Positions 9,281 through 19,590 are shown, counted from the first letter of the stretch. The stretch: 64,000 nt of DNA from Pseudomonadaceae bacterium SI-3 (GCA_004010935.1 CP026511.1:3906001-3970000), one strand, 5' to 3'. Notes: generated from the letters alone by a model not told the origin. Made by a program: numbers and translations.

Positions 9281-9308
9281 ATTTTACGGTTATCGGCGCG
9301 GCTGTCAA
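9281..9308 (-). promoter_or_regulatory. Sigma-70 promoter of the tRNA-Asn-Pro-Lys operon
   Basis: On the minus strand a perfect -35 TTGACA (9303-9308) and a -10 TAAAAT (9281-9286) are separated by 16 nt. A GC-rich discriminator (GGCGCGCC) follows, as expected for stringently controlled stable RNA genes. It lies 65 nt upstream of tRNA-Asn. Confidence 0.85.
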
Positions 9309-9383
9309 CAGAAAAAATACGATTTACTACAATGATTTGCACGACTCGGTGACGCGATCCCGTTCCGCTTTAATAAAGAGGCC

Positions 9384-9413
9384 GCAGGCACCGCTCGATA
9401 GAAGGGTGCCTGC
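9384..9413 (-). terminator. Probable clpB terminator hairpin
   Basis: A 9-bp inverted repeat GCAGGCACC / GGTGCCTGC begins 11 nt after the clpB stop. On the minus strand it is followed by GGCCTCTTTATT, a weak U-tract, so termination efficiency is uncertain. Confidence 0.5.
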
Positions 9414-9423
9414 ATCACCAGCG

Positions 9424-11988
9424 TCAGGCGAAGACGATCTCATCTCCCTGTACGGTGCCCGATACACTCGAGCCTGGCTCGAATGCGCCGGACAATATCT
9501 TCTGTGCCAGCGGATTCTCGATCCAACGCTGAATCGCCCGTTTCAGAGGCCGAGCGCCATAGACCGGGTCGTAGCCAATCGCGACCAGTTTATCCATGGC
9601 TTCGTCACTTAGCTCCAGACTCAGCTCACGCTCAGCCAGTCTCTGGCGCAGTCGACTCAGCTGAATGCGAGCGATGCCGGCAATCTGATCGCGGGCCAGC
9701 GGATCAAAGACCACCACTTCGTCGATACGGTTGATGAACTCCGGCCGGAAGTGCTGGCTCACTGCATCCATCACTGCTGCACGCTGCGCATCAGGATCGC
9801 CTACCAGCTCCTGGATTTGGGTCGACCCCAGATTCGAGGTCATAACGATTACGGTATTGCGAAAATCCACGGTCCGCCCGTGACTGTCGGTCAGCCGGCC
9901 ATCCTCAAGCACCTGCAGCAGAATATTGAACACATCGGGATGCGCCTTCTCCACCTCATCGAGCAGGATCACCGAATAAGGTTTGCGCCGTACGGCCTCG
10001 GTCAGGTAGCCGCCCTCTTCATAGCCCACATAGCCCGGCGGTGCTCCAATCAGGCGCGCAACCGAATGTTTCTCCATGAACTCGGACATGTCGATTCGGA
10101 CCATGGCCTCTTCGGTATCGAAGAGGAATTCGGCCAAAGCCTTGCACAATTCGGTCTTGCCCACCCCGGTCGGACCGAGGAACAGGAAAGAGCCGCTGGG
10201 ACGGTTCGGATCGGCCAATCCGGCCCGCGAACGGCGAACGGCATTTGCTACTGATACAACCGCCTCGTGCTGGCCGATCACACGCTGGTGCAGGAGGCCT
10301 TCCATCTTCAGCAACTTTTCGCGCTCGCCTTCGAGCATCTTCGACACGGGGATACCGGTCCACTTCGAGACAACCTCGGCAATTTCCTCATCGGTCACTT
10401 TGTTACGCAGCAGCTGATTCTCGGTCTTGCCGTGCTGATCGACCATCTGCAGGCTGCGCTCGAGGTCAGGGATGATGCCGTACTGCAGCTCAGCCATGCG
10501 CGCCAGGTCACCCTTACGCCGCGCCGCTTCCAGCTCGGCCTTGGCTTGCTCGATCTTTTGCTGCATCTGGGCAGAGCCTTGTACTTCGGCTTTCTCCGAC
10601 TTCCAGATCTCCTCGAGGTCGGCATATTCGCGTTCGAGCTTGACGATTTCCTCGTCGAGCTTGGCCAGACGCTTCTTGGTGGCCTCGTCATCCTCGTTCT
10701 TCAGTGCTTCGCGCTCGATCTTCAACTGGATCAAACGCCGATCGAGACGATCGAGCTCCTCCGGCTTGGAGTCGATTTCCATACGGATACGGCTGGCCGC
10801 CTCGTCGATCAGGTCGATGGCTTTGTCCGGCAGCTGCCGATCGGTGATGTAGCGGTGCGATAGTTTCGCCGCCGCGATGATTGCACCATCTGTGATGGAG
10901 ACACCGTGGTGCACCTCGTAGCGCTCTTTCAGGCCGCGCAGGATGGCGATGGTGTCTTCTTCACTCGGCTCGTCGACCTGCACACGTTGAAAGCGACGCT
11001 CCAACGCGGCGTCCTTCTCAATGTACTGACGATACTCATCAAGGGTGGTAGCCCCGACACAATGCAGCTCGCCACGTGCAAGCGCTGGCTTGAGCATGTT
11101 GCCAGCATCCATCGCGCCTTCGGCCTTGCCCGCACCGACCATGGTGTGCAGCTCATCAATAAAGAGAATGACCCGGCCTTCCTGCTTGCTCAGCTCGTTC
11201 AGTACCGCCTTCAGGCGCTCTTCGAATTCGCCGCGGAACTTGGCCCCCGCAATCAGCGAGCCCATATCCAGCGCGAGCAACCGCTTGTCCTTGAGCCCGT
11301 CCGGGACCTCACCGTTAACGATGCGCTGCGCCAAGCCTTCGACGATAGCGGTCTTGCCCACCCCTGGCTCGCCGATCAGCACCGGGTTGTTCTTGGTGCG
11401 TCGTTGCAGCACCTGAATGGTCCGGCGGATTTCGTCATCGCGACCAATCACCGGATCGAGCTTGCCATCCTCGGCGCGCTTGGTCATGTCGACGGTGTAC
11501 TTGTCCAGCGCTTGCCGCGACTCTTCGGCGTTGGGGTCGTTGACGGCCTCACCACCCCGAAGATTGCTGATGGCGTTTTCCAACGCCTTCTTGCTCACCC
11601 CCTGGTCGAGCAGCAGCTTGCCCAGACGACTGCTGCCATCCAAAGCAGCGAGTAGCACCAGTTCACTGGAGATGTATTGGTCGCCCTTCTGCTGCGCGAG
11701 GCGGTCAGCCTGGTTGAGCAGGCGCGCCAAGTCCTGCGACATATTCATGTCGCCTGTCGGATTTTGCAGTTTCGGCAACTGATCAAGCTCTTTGGTCAGC
11801 GCTTGGCGCAAACCATTGATATCGAAACCCACCTGCATCAGCAGCGGCTTGATCGAGCCGCCCTGCTGCTCGAGCAGCGCCTGCATCAGATGCAAGGGCT
11901 CGATGGACGAATGATCGAAACCAACGGCAATGGATTGGGCATCGGAAAGCGCAAGCTGCAGCTTGCTGGTCAAACGATCGATACGCAT
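9424..11988 (-). CDS. clpB: ATP-dependent disaggregase ClpB
   Basis: Hsp100 hexameric chaperone that extracts polypeptides from aggregates together with DnaK. The 854 residues contain the N domain (1-145), the first AAA+ module with GEPGVGKT at 206-213, a long coiled-coil middle domain (about 405-525, rich in Lys/Glu) that separates it from ClpA/ClpC, and the second AAA+ module with [10 protein letters not shown]. There is no ClpP-binding IGF/IGL loop pattern that I can see, consistent with a disaggregase. A sigma-32 type promoter lies upstream, so heat-shock induction is expected. Downstream are a hairpin and the tRNA operon. Confidence 0.98.
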   Translation of the reverse strand: MRIDRLTSKLQLALSDAQSIAVGFDHSSIEPLHLMQALLEQQGGSIKPLLMQVGFDINGLRQALTKELDQLPKLQNPTGDMNMSQDLARLLNQADRLAQQKGDQYISSELVLLAALDGSSRLGKLLLDQGVSKKALENAISNLRGGEAVNDPNAEESRQALDKYTVDMTKRAEDGKLDPVIGRDDEIRRTIQVLQRRTKNNPVLIGEPGVGKTAIVEGLAQRIVNGEVPDGLKDKRLLALDMGSLIAGAKFRGEFEERLKAVLNELSKQEGRVILFIDELHTMVGAGKAEGAMDAGNMLKPALARGELHCVGATTLDEYRQYIEKDAALERRFQRVQVDEPSEEDTIAILRGLKERYEVHHGVSITDGAIIAAAKLSHRYITDRQLPDKAIDLIDEAASRIRMEIDSKPEELDRLDRRLIQLKIEREALKNEDDEATKKRLAKLDEEIVKLEREYADLEEIWKSEKAEVQGSAQMQQKIEQAKAELEAARRKGDLARMAELQYGIIPDLERSLQMVDQHGKTENQLLRNKVTDEEIAEVVSKWTGIPVSKMLEGEREKLLKMEGLLHQRVIGQHEAVVSVANAVRRSRAGLADPNRPSGSFLFLGPTGVGKTELCKALAEFLFDTEEAMVRIDMSEFMEKHSVARLIGAPPGYVGYEEGGYLTEAVRRKPYSVILLDEVEKAHPDVFNILLQVLEDGRLTDSHGRTVDFRNTVIVMTSNLGSTQIQELVGDPDAQRAAVMDAVSQHFRPEFINRIDEVVVFDPLARDQIAGIARIQLSRLRQRLAERELSLELSDEAMDKLVAIGYDPVYGARPLKRAIQRWIENPLAQKILSGAFEPGSSVSGTVQGDEIVFA

Positions 11989-12061
11989 GTAATCACCTTT
12001 CTAGGTAAGGCAGGCCGTGCACTTGAAACGCACTCGAACGAAAGCCTGCGAGATGGACCTT

Positions 12062-12089
12062 AGATGAGGTTGATTGTTGGAGATTCAAG
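12062..12089 (-). promoter_or_regulatory. Sigma-32 (heat-shock) promoter of clpB
   Basis: On the minus strand CTTGAAT (12083-12089) is followed after 13 nt by CCTCATCT (12062-12069). This matches the heat-shock consensus CTTGAAA-N13-17-CCCCATNT in all but two or three positions. It lies about 74 nt upstream of the clpB ATG at 11988. Confidence 0.82.
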
Positions 12090-12168
12090 CCATGCGACCT
12101 TGACGCAGGTCATTTCGGTGGTTTAACGCAGGTCAGATGCGAAACGCCAAGGCTGTGAGCCGCGCGAC

Positions 12169-12903
12169 TCAGACCAGCCAGATCAGGCTGGCGAAGCGCC
12201 CTGTGCGGGCGGCACGGCGATAGGAGTAAAAACGGGGATCGCTGACGGTACAGAAACCGCCGCCGAAGACAGCCGTAACGCCACACGCAGCCAGATGGAT
12301 TCGGGCGAGCTGGTAGATGTCGGCCATGAAGTGACCCGCGCGATGGCTGGGCGTAAAGGCTTCGAAACAAGCGGGGTGGCGAGAGATGAACGCATCACGC
12401 ACCTCGCCGCCCACCTCGAATACCGCAGGGCCTATTGCAGGACCGAGCCACGCAATCAATTGCGGCCCAGGCACCGCCATCGCCGCCACGGTAGCCTCCA
12501 ACATGCCGGCAGCTAGCCCACGCCATCCTGCATGGGCAGCCGCGACACGCGTCTCGTCGAGGTCGCAGAACAATACCGGCAGGCAGTCGGCGGTCAGTAC
12601 TGCACAGGCAATACCCGCTTCACCCGTCCAGCAGGCATCGGCGGTAGGGCAACTGCGCGGATTGGCTTCAACAGCGCAATTCGAATGAACCTGGCTCATC
12701 CAGGCAGGCTCGCAACCGAGCAGCCGCTGCAGGTGCTGTCGATTTGCAGCCACCCGCTCGGGCACATCCCCGACATGATCGCCCAGGTTGAATCCATCAA
12801 AAGGCGCTTGGCTCACGCCACCGCTGCGCGTAGTCACGCACGCTCTCACTCGGCGAGGTGCGGGCCAGTCGGGACGGATCCAGCTCTCCGGCCAATCGGT
12901 CAC
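12169..12903 (-). CDS. pgeF: PgeF/YfiH family protein (purine nucleoside phosphorylase fold, formerly 'polyphenol oxidase')
   Basis: A 244-residue DUF152 protein. The conserved blocks are QVHSN, ADCLPVLF with its catalytic-type cysteine, and AAHAGWRGLA. In E. coli PgeF edits L-Ser misincorporated into peptidoglycan precursors; related YlmD/YfiH proteins cleave purine nucleosides. The start is GTG at 12903, overlapping the rluD stop as GTGA, so translation is coupled with rluD. The rluD-pgeF-clpB order is the usual one in Pseudomonas, although clpB has its own heat-shock promoter. Confidence 0.92.
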   Translation of the reverse strand: MTDWPESWIRPDWPAPRRVRACVTTRSGGVSQAPFDGFNLGDHVGDVPERVAANRQHLQRLLGCEPAWMSQVHSNCAVEANPRSCPTADACWTGEAGIACAVLTADCLPVLFCDLDETRVAAAHAGWRGLAAGMLEATVAAMAVPGPQLIAWLGPAIGPAVFEVGGEVRDAFISRHPACFEAFTPSHRAGHFMADIYQLARIHLAACGVTAVFGGGFCTVSDPRFYSYRRAARTGRFASLIWLV

Positions 12904-13874
12904 CCGCTAAACGCCTCGCGATCCTGTTGCAACAACGTCAGCAGCCAGACAAAGTCATCCGGCAACGGCGATTCCCATTTCAACCGCTCGCCACTGATCG
13001 GGTGGTTGAGCTCCAGAAAGCGCGCATGCAATGCCTGGCGCGGAAAATCGCGCAGCGTTTGTACCATCGTCGGGATCGCTGCCGGCGGGATACGAAAACG
13101 TCCGCTATAAAGCGGGTCACCCACCAGCGGGTAACCGATGTGCGTCATATGCACACGGATCTGATGCGTACGCCCGGTTTCAAGCTTGACCCGAACATGA
13201 GTGTGCGACCGGAAGCGCTCAAGCACACGATAGTGACTCACGGCAGGCTTGCCGCCCTCGACCACCGCCATGCGCTGGCGCTGCTGCCCATGCCGACCAA
13301 TCGCTGCATCTATGGTGCCGCCGGTGATGATCACACCGATGACGATAGCCTCGTAGATACGGCTGACGCTGCGTGCCTGCAGCTGTTCCACCAGACGCGT
13401 CTGCGCCTGCAAGGTCTTGGCGACCACCATCAGGCCGGTCGTGTCCTTGTCCAGGCGATGCACGATGCCGGCACGCGGCACGTTGATCAGATCAGGAACA
13501 TGGTGCAACAAGGCATTGAGCAAGGTGCCGTCGGCGTGCCCGGCAGCAGGATGCACCACCAACCCGGACGGCTTGTTCAGCACCAGAATGTGTTCGTCTT
13601 CGAAAACGATATCCAGCGGAATGTCCTGCGCCACCCATTCGCCCTGAGCCTGCTGCTCGGCGGAAAGCTTCAGAACGGCACCCGCATGCACTGTATCCCG
13701 TGGACGCAGGACAGCGCCGTCGACGGTGAGCTGACCCTCTTTGATCCAGGCGGCGAGACGCGAACGGGAATGCTCGGAGAACAGCTGTGCCGCAACTTGA
13801 TCAAGGCGCTGCCCGCCGAGGTCGTAGGGCACCTCGGCGCGGAGATGAATGGCCTGGGTGGTGATCGTGGACAT
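12900..13874 (-). CDS. rluD: 23S rRNA pseudouridine(1911/1915/1917) synthase
   Basis: Isomerises uridines in helix 69 of 23S rRNA, important for ribosome assembly and termination. The 324 residues contain an N-terminal S4 RNA-binding domain (about 22-75) and the RluA-family catalytic motif [10 protein letters not shown] at 139-148 with Asp142 as the nucleophile. The ATG is at 13874. It is divergent from bamD, as in many Gammaproteobacteria, and its stop overlaps the pgeF start. Confidence 0.96.
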   Translation of the reverse strand: MSTITTQAIHLRAEVPYDLGGQRLDQVAAQLFSEHSRSRLAAWIKEGQLTVDGAVLRPRDTVHAGAVLKLSAEQQAQGEWVAQDIPLDIVFEDEHILVLNKPSGLVVHPAAGHADGTLLNALLHHVPDLINVPRAGIVHRLDKDTTGLMVVAKTLQAQTRLVEQLQARSVSRIYEAIVIGVIITGGTIDAAIGRHGQQRQRMAVVEGGKPAVSHYRVLERFRSHTHVRVKLETGRTHQIRVHMTHIGYPLVGDPLYSGRFRIPPAAIPTMVQTLRDFPRQALHARFLELNHPISGERLKWESPLPDDFVWLLTLLQQDREAFSG

Positions 13875-14163
13875 AATTAAGGGCGCTTCAATAGTTGGAG
13901 AGGCAACCGTGCGATTCGCACCGATTGCGACAGGCGATGAGCCGCTACATGAGAAAGGGGGAGATGCTCTGATCGACAGACAGGAGGCCTATGGGCAGAT
14001 CCTGAGTCTGAGCAGCCCCTCGACAGCGACACGGGTGCAGCCTTTGGTTTCAGCAACACGCTTGTGTTTAAATACCGCGTCTTTGTCCCGGTCAGCCGGG
14101 GCGCCCATCATAACAGGACGGCTCAGCGCAAGACAGCCAGCCGTCACAGGGACGCAAGCCGCC
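13875..14163. other. rluD / bamD divergent intergenic region (289 bases)
   Basis: Must carry the promoters of both divergent genes. I found no clear -35/-10 pair, no RNA structure and no believable small gene; the frame open upstream of bamD here lacks family resemblance and a ribosome-binding site. Confidence 0.5.
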
Positions 14164-15171
14164 ATGCAAGTGAAACACCTGCTGCTGATCGCCATTTTCG
14201 CCCTTACCGCTGCCTGTTCGTCCAACGAAACCATCAGTGAAAACCTCGGCGAAGCGGAACTGTACCGGCAGGCACAGGCCGACCTGGACAATAAAAGCTT
14301 TACCAGTGCGATCAACAAGCTGAAGGCTCTCGAGTCCCGCTACCCCTTCGGCCGCTTCGCCGAACAGGCACAGCTCGAGTTGATCTATGCCTATTACCGC
14401 AACACCGAGCCGGAAGCCGCTCGCTCGTCGGCTGAACGCTTTATCCGCCTGCATCCGCAGCATCCTAGTGTCGATTACGCCTACTACCTGAAGGGCCTGG
14501 CCTCCTTCGACCAGGATCGCGGCCTGCTGGCGCGCTTCCTCCCGCTTGACATGACCAAGCGTGACCCTGGCGCTGCACGCGATTCCTTCAACGAGTTCGC
14601 CCAGCTGACCACTCGCTTCCCGAACAGCCGCTACTCCCCGGATGCCAAGGCACGGATGGTCTATCTGCGTAACTTGTTGGCGGCGAATGAGATCCATGTT
14701 GCTGACTATTACTTGCGCCGCCAGGCTTACGTGGCCGCCGCCAATCGCGGTCGCTATGTAGTGGAAAACTTCCAAGGCACGCCCGCAGTCGGTGATGGCC
14801 TGGCCGTCATGACCGAAGCCTATCAACGCCTTGGCCTCGAGGAGCTCGCTAGCACCAGCCTAGATACGCTTAAGCTCAACTACCCGCAACACCCCAGCCT
14901 GGAAGAGGGTGAGTTCGTGCCTAGCCAGGAAGAGGCCGATAACCGCAGCAGGCTGTCCCGCGCCACACTCGGCCTGATCGACACCGAGAACAAAGCCCCG
15001 GACCGCTCGCAATCCAACCGCGACGTGGTGCGTCAGTATGAGAATGCTGCCCAGGATCTCCCGGATGAACTGCGCCCAGTGTTGAGGGAAGCGGAAACCG
15101 AAGCTGCAAAGGAAGAGCAAAGCGAAGACCGATCCTGGTGGAGCTATCTGACCTTCGGCCTCTTCGACTGA
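14164..15171 (+). CDS. bamD: Outer membrane assembly lipoprotein BamD (ComL)
   Basis: Essential lipoprotein of the BAM complex that inserts beta-barrel proteins into the outer membrane. I start at the ATG at 14164, giving a signal peptide [18 protein letters not shown] with lipobox LTAAC and lipidated Cys18. TPR-like repeats follow ([20 protein letters not shown], then [20 protein letters not shown]). At 335 residues it is longer than the E. coli protein (245), the surplus being an acidic C-terminal tail (about 255-330, rich in Glu, Asp and Arg) typical of Pseudomonas. The frame is open 315 nt upstream, but that part precedes the signal peptide and is not coding. Confidence 0.95.
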   Translation: MQVKHLLLIAIFALTAACSSNETISENLGEAELYRQAQADLDNKSFTSAINKLKALESRYPFGRFAEQAQLELIYAYYRNTEPEAARSSAERFIRLHPQHPSVDYAYYLKGLASFDQDRGLLARFLPLDMTKRDPGAARDSFNEFAQLTTRFPNSRYSPDAKARMVYLRNLLAANEIHVADYYLRRQAYVAAANRGRYVVENFQGTPAVGDGLAVMTEAYQRLGLEELASTSLDTLKLNYPQHPSLEEGEFVPSQEEADNRSRLSRATLGLIDTENKAPDRSQSNRDVVRQYENAAQDLPDELRPVLREAETEAAKEEQSEDRSWWSYLTFGLFD

Positions 15172-15231
15172 GTACCCAACCGCAGCCTGCCAGAGCGGCA
15201 GGCCCGCACGGCTTAGCCAGGAAGTACATAT

Positions 15232-15465
15232 ATGGGCCTGTTTCGACTGTTGTTCTGGATCATCCTGATTGCAGCGGCGTTCTGGCTCTGGCGTCGCCTG
15301 ACCAGCAAGCCTGCAGCAGGCAAACCGCAACAGACCACGGTTATGACAGTTCGCTGTGTTCAATGCGGCGTGCATCTGCCACGTGAGCAGGCACTGCAGA
15401 GCCATGATCGGTGGTATTGCAGCCAGGCGCATCTGGAACAGGACAACAAGTCGGGTGGGAACTGA
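15232..15465 (+). CDS. PP0621 family small membrane zinc-ribbon-like protein
   Basis: A 77-residue protein: one N-terminal transmembrane helix (residues 2-21), a short linker, then CVQCGVHLP...HDRWYCSQAH, a C-x2-C and downstream H/C arrangement that could bind one zinc ion. This pattern corresponds to the PP0621 family in Pseudomonas; the function is unknown. It has a good AGGAAG site before the ATG at 15232. Its last 11 nt overlap the likely GTG start of pilS, so translation of the two is probably coupled. Confidence 0.8.
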   Translation: MGLFRLLFWIILIAAAFWLWRRLTSKPAAGKPQQTTVMTVRCVQCGVHLPREQALQSHDRWYCSQAHLEQDNKSGGN

Positions 15466-17047
15466 ACACCTGACGTTTTTCGGTTACAAGGGCCGACGAA
15501 TCCTTCGGCTCTATCATCTTTATCGCGTCGTAATCGGCTTGGTGCTGGTTCTGCTCATTAGCAGCGACCTGCACAACGATTTGATGCGCATGACCAACCC
15601 GACGGAGTTCTACTACGGCGCCTGGCTCTATCTGATTCTCAACGTCTTCGCAGCCGTCTTGCTGCAGAACCCCAAGCGAGAGCTGCCGGTACTGGCGCTC
15701 GCGTTACTGGACGTCACCCTGCTGGCCGCACTGTTCTACTTCGCGGGCGGTACGCCAAGCGGCATCGGTAACCTGCTGATCGTAGCGGTCGCCATCGCCA
15801 ATATCCTGCTGCACGGCCGCGTCGGCTTTTTCATCGCCGCAGTCGCCGCAACCGGCCTCATCTATCTGACGTTCTACCTCAGCCTAAGCGACAGCGCGGC
15901 AAGCAGTCAGTATGTTCAGGCCGCCGCACTTGGCACACTGTGCTTCGCCGCCGCACTATTAGTGCAGGGCCTTACCAGACGGCTGCAAGTCAGCGAAACG
16001 CTTGCCCGCCAGCGGGCCGAAGAGGTCGCAAACCTCGAAGCCCTTAACGCCCAGATTCTGCAGCGCATGCGCACCGGAATCCTTGTCCTCGATCCTCAGG
16101 AACGTGTGCTGCTTGCCAATCAGGGCGCGCTCGAGCTGCTCGGACAACAGTCACTGACTGGCGAACGACTAGCGCCGCGCTGCCCGGAAATTATCAAGGG
16201 CCTGCAACGCTGGCGTGACAATCCGACCCTGCGGCCGCGCAACTTCAAGGCCACGCCTGACGGCGCTACTCTGCAGCCGAGCTTCGCTACGCTGCAGCAT
16301 GGCGTGAAGCAGGACACGCTGGTGTTTCTTGAAGACATCTCGCAGATCGCACAGAAGGCCCAGCAGCTAAAACTCGCGTCGCTCGGGCGGCTGACCGCCA
16401 GCATCGCCCACGAAATCCGCAACCCGCTCGGGGCGATCAGCCATGCCGCCCAGCTGCTGCAGGAATCAGAGGTGCTGGACGCTGCGGATTTACGGCTGAC
16501 GCAGATCATTCAGGATCACTCGCGGCGCATGAACCTGGTCATCGAGAACGTGCTGCAGCTGTCGCGTCGTCGCCAGGCCGAGCCACAACTGCTGGACCTG
16601 AAATACTGGGTGCATCGATTCGCCAGCGAATTTCGCCAGACGCTACCGCCTCAGCAAATTGTCCACGTAGAGACTCAGGGCAGTTCACTGCAGACCCGCA
16701 TGGACCCGAATCAACTGATTCAAGTGCTAACCAATCTGGTGCAGAACGGCCTGCGCTACAGTGGCCAGAAACATGACCAGGCACAGGTATGGCTGAAACT
16801 CTTCCGAGACGAGACGAGCGACCTCCCCGTACTGGAGGTACTCGACAATGGTGCAGGCGTGCCGGCCGAGCAGGTCCAGAATATCTTCGAGCCGTTCTTC
16901 ACCACCGAGAACAAGGGTACGGGGCTGGGGCTGTATATCTCTCGCGAGCTCTGCGAAAGCAATCAGGCGCGGCTGGATTACCGTGAACGAGACGAGGGAG
17001 GCAGCTGCTTTCGTATCGTCTTTGCGCATCCGCGCAAGCTGAGCTGA
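15455..17047 (+). CDS. pilS: Type IV pilus sensor histidine kinase PilS
   Basis: Inner-membrane kinase that phosphorylates PilR to control pilin (pilA) expression. With GTG 15455 as start the product is 530 residues, the length known for P. aeruginosa PilS. Six hydrophobic segments fill about residues 15-185, a PAS region follows (about 200-290), then the H-box SIAHEIRNPLGAISHAA near residue 320, and the ATPase domain with N-box NLVQNGLRY, DNGAGVP and GTGLGLYIS. The start overlaps the PP0621 gene by 11 nt. An alternative start further upstream (15356) would add 33 residues that do not look like the family. Confidence 0.93.
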   Translation: MGTEHLTFFGYKGRRILRLYHLYRVVIGLVLVLLISSDLHNDLMRMTNPTEFYYGAWLYLILNVFAAVLLQNPKRELPVLALALLDVTLLAALFYFAGGTPSGIGNLLIVAVAIANILLHGRVGFFIAAVAATGLIYLTFYLSLSDSAASSQYVQAAALGTLCFAAALLVQGLTRRLQVSETLARQRAEEVANLEALNAQILQRMRTGILVLDPQERVLLANQGALELLGQQSLTGERLAPRCPEIIKGLQRWRDNPTLRPRNFKATPDGATLQPSFATLQHGVKQDTLVFLEDISQIAQKAQQLKLASLGRLTASIAHEIRNPLGAISHAAQLLQESEVLDAADLRLTQIIQDHSRRMNLVIENVLQLSRRRQAEPQLLDLKYWVHRFASEFRQTLPPQQIVHVETQGSSLQTRMDPNQLIQVLTNLVQNGLRYSGQKHDQAQVWLKLFRDETSDLPVLEVLDNGAGVPAEQVQNIFEPFFTTENKGTGLGLYISRELCESNQARLDYRERDEGGSCFRIVFAHPRKLS

Positions 17048-17136
17048 GCCCGCCGAGAAGGCAACGGGTCACACATCGGCCACGGCCGCGGTACAACCTA
17101 GGTCATGTAGCGTTAACATTGCGGACCCGCACTACC

Positions 17137-18495
17137 ATGTCGAAGACCGAGACCATGACCGTTCGCCAGAAAGCACTGATCATCGATGACGAACCCGATA
17201 TCCGTGAGCTCCTGGAGATCACCCTCGGACGCATGAAGCTGGACACCCGCAGCGCCCGCAACCTCAAGGAAGCCAAGGAGTGCCTGGCGCGCGAGCACTA
17301 CGATCTGTGCTTGACCGATATGCGGCTGCCTGACGGATGCGGTTTAGAGCTGGTGCAGTTCATTCAGCAGCAGTACCCGCAATTGCCGGTCGCGATGATC
17401 ACCGCCTATGGCAGTCTGGACACGGCCATTGGGGCGCTCAAGGCCGGGGCCTTCGACTTTCTCACCAAACCGGTGGATCTCGGTCGGCTCCGCGAACTGG
17501 TCAATACCGCGCTGCGGCTGCGCACGCCGAACCCAAACGAACTTACAGTCGACAGCCGCTTACTCGGCGCCTCGCCGCCGATGAATATGCTGCGCAAACA
17601 GATCGGGAAACTGGCGCGCAGCCAGGCACCGGTTTACATCAGTGGCGAATCCGGCAGTGGCAAGGAATTGGTCGCGCGGCTGATTCACGAGCAAGGACCC
17701 CGTCACGAACGGCCATTCGTTCCGGTCAACTGCGGGGCGATTCCCTCGGAGCTGATGGAAAGCGAATTCTTCGGGCATAAGAAGGGCAGCTTTACCGGGG
17801 CGATGGAAGACAAGCCCGGGCTGTTCCAGGCGGCCAATGGCGGCACGCTGTTTCTCGACGAAGTAGCCGATCTGCCTCTGCCGATGCAAGTGAAACTGCT
17901 GCGGGCGATCCAGGAAAAAGCCGTGCGCTCCGTTGGCGGCGCCAAGGAAGTCGTGGTCGATGTGCGGATTCTTTGCGCCACACACAAGGATTTGGCAAGC
18001 GAAGTCGCCGCGGGACGCTTTCGGCAGGACCTCTACTACCGGCTGAACGTCATCGAATTACGCGTGCCGCCCCTGCGCGAGCGCCGCGAGGATATTGCCC
18101 AGCTGGCCGAGGTGATGCTTCGCCGCCTCGCCCAGGAATGCGGCGACACGCCGGCCCGGCTGCAAGCCGATGCGCTTGCAAAACTGCAGAGTTATCGCTT
18201 CCCCGGCAACGTGCGCGAGCTGGAAAACATGCTTGAGCGTGCCTACACGCTCTGTGAAGGCGAAGAAATCAAACCCAGCGACCTGCGGCTTTCCGATGCA
18301 CCCGGCATGCCGGAGAATGGCGAAGCAAGCCTGGCGCAGATCGACAATCTTGAAGACCACCTCGAAGAGGTCGAGCGCAAACTGATCATGCAGGCGCTGG
18401 AAGAAACCCGTTGGAATCGCACCGCCGCCGCCCAACGGCTGGGGCTGTCGTTCCGCTCCATGCGGTATCGGCTGAAGAAGCTGGGGCTCGACTGA
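17137..18495 (+). CDS. pilR: Type IV pilus sigma-54 response regulator PilR
   Basis: NtrC-type activator of pilA. The product is 452 residues: a receiver domain with DD at 17-18 and phospho-acceptor Asp61 in CLTDMRLPDG, a sigma-54 AAA+ domain with Walker A GESGSGKE and the loop GSFTGA (the first Ala of GAFTGA is Ser, as usual for PilR), and a C-terminal Fis-type helix-turn-helix (NRTAAAQRLGLSFRSMRYRL). I prefer the ATG at 17137; a TTG 18 nt upstream and an ATG 18 nt downstream are also in frame and no site has a clear Shine-Dalgarno. It follows pilS after 89 nt. The minor pilin cluster found after pilR in P. aeruginosa is absent. Confidence 0.95.
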   Translation: MSKTETMTVRQKALIIDDEPDIRELLEITLGRMKLDTRSARNLKEAKECLAREHYDLCLTDMRLPDGCGLELVQFIQQQYPQLPVAMITAYGSLDTAIGALKAGAFDFLTKPVDLGRLRELVNTALRLRTPNPNELTVDSRLLGASPPMNMLRKQIGKLARSQAPVYISGESGSGKELVARLIHEQGPRHERPFVPVNCGAIPSELMESEFFGHKKGSFTGAMEDKPGLFQAANGGTLFLDEVADLPLPMQVKLLRAIQEKAVRSVGGAKEVVVDVRILCATHKDLASEVAAGRFRQDLYYRLNVIELRVPPLRERREDIAQLAEVMLRRLAQECGDTPARLQADALAKLQSYRFPGNVRELENMLERAYTLCEGEEIKPSDLRLSDAPGMPENGEASLAQIDNLEDHLEEVERKLIMQALEETRWNRTAAAQRLGLSFRSMRYRLKKLGLD

Positions 18496-18504
18496 GCACA
18501 CAAA

Positions 18505-18526
18505 CCGCGGCCCCGAAGGGCCGCGG
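18505..18526. terminator. Hairpin between convergent pilR and the DUF2333 gene
   Basis: A perfect GC-rich inverted repeat CCGCGGCCC / GGGCCGCGG with a CGAA loop. On the minus strand it is followed by TTTGTGTG, a short weak U-tract, so it mainly suits the DUF2333 gene. Confidence 0.6.
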
Positions 18527-18534
18527 AGCGCCCG

Positions 18535-19590
18535 TTATCCCTGCGACAGCAGATTACGCAGGTCGATAATCGCCGCGTTGGCTCGTGAAATATAATTCGC
18601 CATGACCAACGAGTGGTTGGCGAGCACGCCATAACCGCTGCCGTTTAGCACCATTGGGCTCCACAGCGGTTCCTGCGCAGCTTCCAGTTCGCGGATGATC
18701 TGCCTGACGCTGATCGCCGCATTCTTTTTCGCCAACACGTCGGCAAAGTCCACTTCAATGGCGCGCAATAGATGCGACAGTGCCCACGCTTGTCCTCGCG
18801 CCTCGTAGAACACGTTATCGATCTGCATCCAGGACGTCTCGACACGCTCTTCCTCAACCACTTGCCTGACGCCTTCGCGCTCAAGTTCGGCCGCCACCTG
18901 CCCGTCCAGACGGACACGTCCAACGCTGGCCGACAAACGCTGAGACAGCGACCCCAACCGGGTCCCTACATCACCAAGCCAGTTATTCAAGTTGTCAGCA
19001 CGCGAGTAGAACTGCGCTTTGGCGGTCGGGTCGCTCAAACGCGCCAGGTAACGGTTGAGATAACGAATACCGTTGCGGTATTCCGATTCGCTGGCGGGCA
19101 GAGCCCAGCTGCGATTGTCGAAGTTGAACAGCGGTTCGGCTTTGGACAGATCTGGGTCTTCCGTCGACTGGGATTGGGAACGTGCGAAATCCTTGCGTAG
19201 CGCGCGACTGAGGTCGCGGACCTGAACAAGCACCCCGTATTCCCAGCTTGGCATATTGTCCAGCCAAATGCCGGGGGGCGCGATGTCGTTGCTCAGATAG
19301 CCGCCTGGCTTGTCGAGCAAGGTGCTCGCGACCTGCTTAAGGGTTTCGACCGTCGTGTAGCCATTAACAATCTGCTGCTGCGAAGCATCAGCGGCTTGCC
19401 GGACATGCTGCTGTACCGGGAAGCGGTCAGGTTCGGAGCTCCAGTACCACCCGACCAAGAGGGCTACCAATAAGTAGAGGCCGATCAACAGGGCGATCCC
19501 CAGCAATAGCGGATTGCGAGTCGCCCCATCCGCTCTGGCTGAGTTTCCCGACAAGCCGAGGCGGCCGAAGCGATTCTTCCAATCCAACAT
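18535..19590 (-). CDS. DUF2333 family inner membrane protein
   Basis: A 351-residue protein with one transmembrane helix near the N-terminus (about 30-50, LLLGIALLIGLYLLVALLVG) and a large, soluble, mostly helical, presumably periplasmic domain. It matches the DUF2333 family of Proteobacteria; no function is established. No catalytic motif is apparent. It is convergent with pilR and divergent from the diguanylate cyclase gene, and has no obvious operon partner. Confidence 0.83.
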   Translation of the reverse strand: MLDWKNRFGRLGLSGNSARADGATRNPLLLGIALLIGLYLLVALLVGWYWSSEPDRFPVQQHVRQAADASQQQIVNGYTTVETLKQVASTLLDKPGGYLSNDIAPPGIWLDNMPSWEYGVLVQVRDLSRALRKDFARSQSQSTEDPDLSKAEPLFNFDNRSWALPASESEYRNGIRYLNRYLARLSDPTAKAQFYSRADNLNNWLGDVGTRLGSLSQRLSASVGRVRLDGQVAAELEREGVRQVVEEERVETSWMQIDNVFYEARGQAWALSHLLRAIEVDFADVLAKKNAAISVRQIIRELEAAQEPLWSPMVLNGSGYGVLANHSLVMANYISRANAAIIDLRNLLSQG

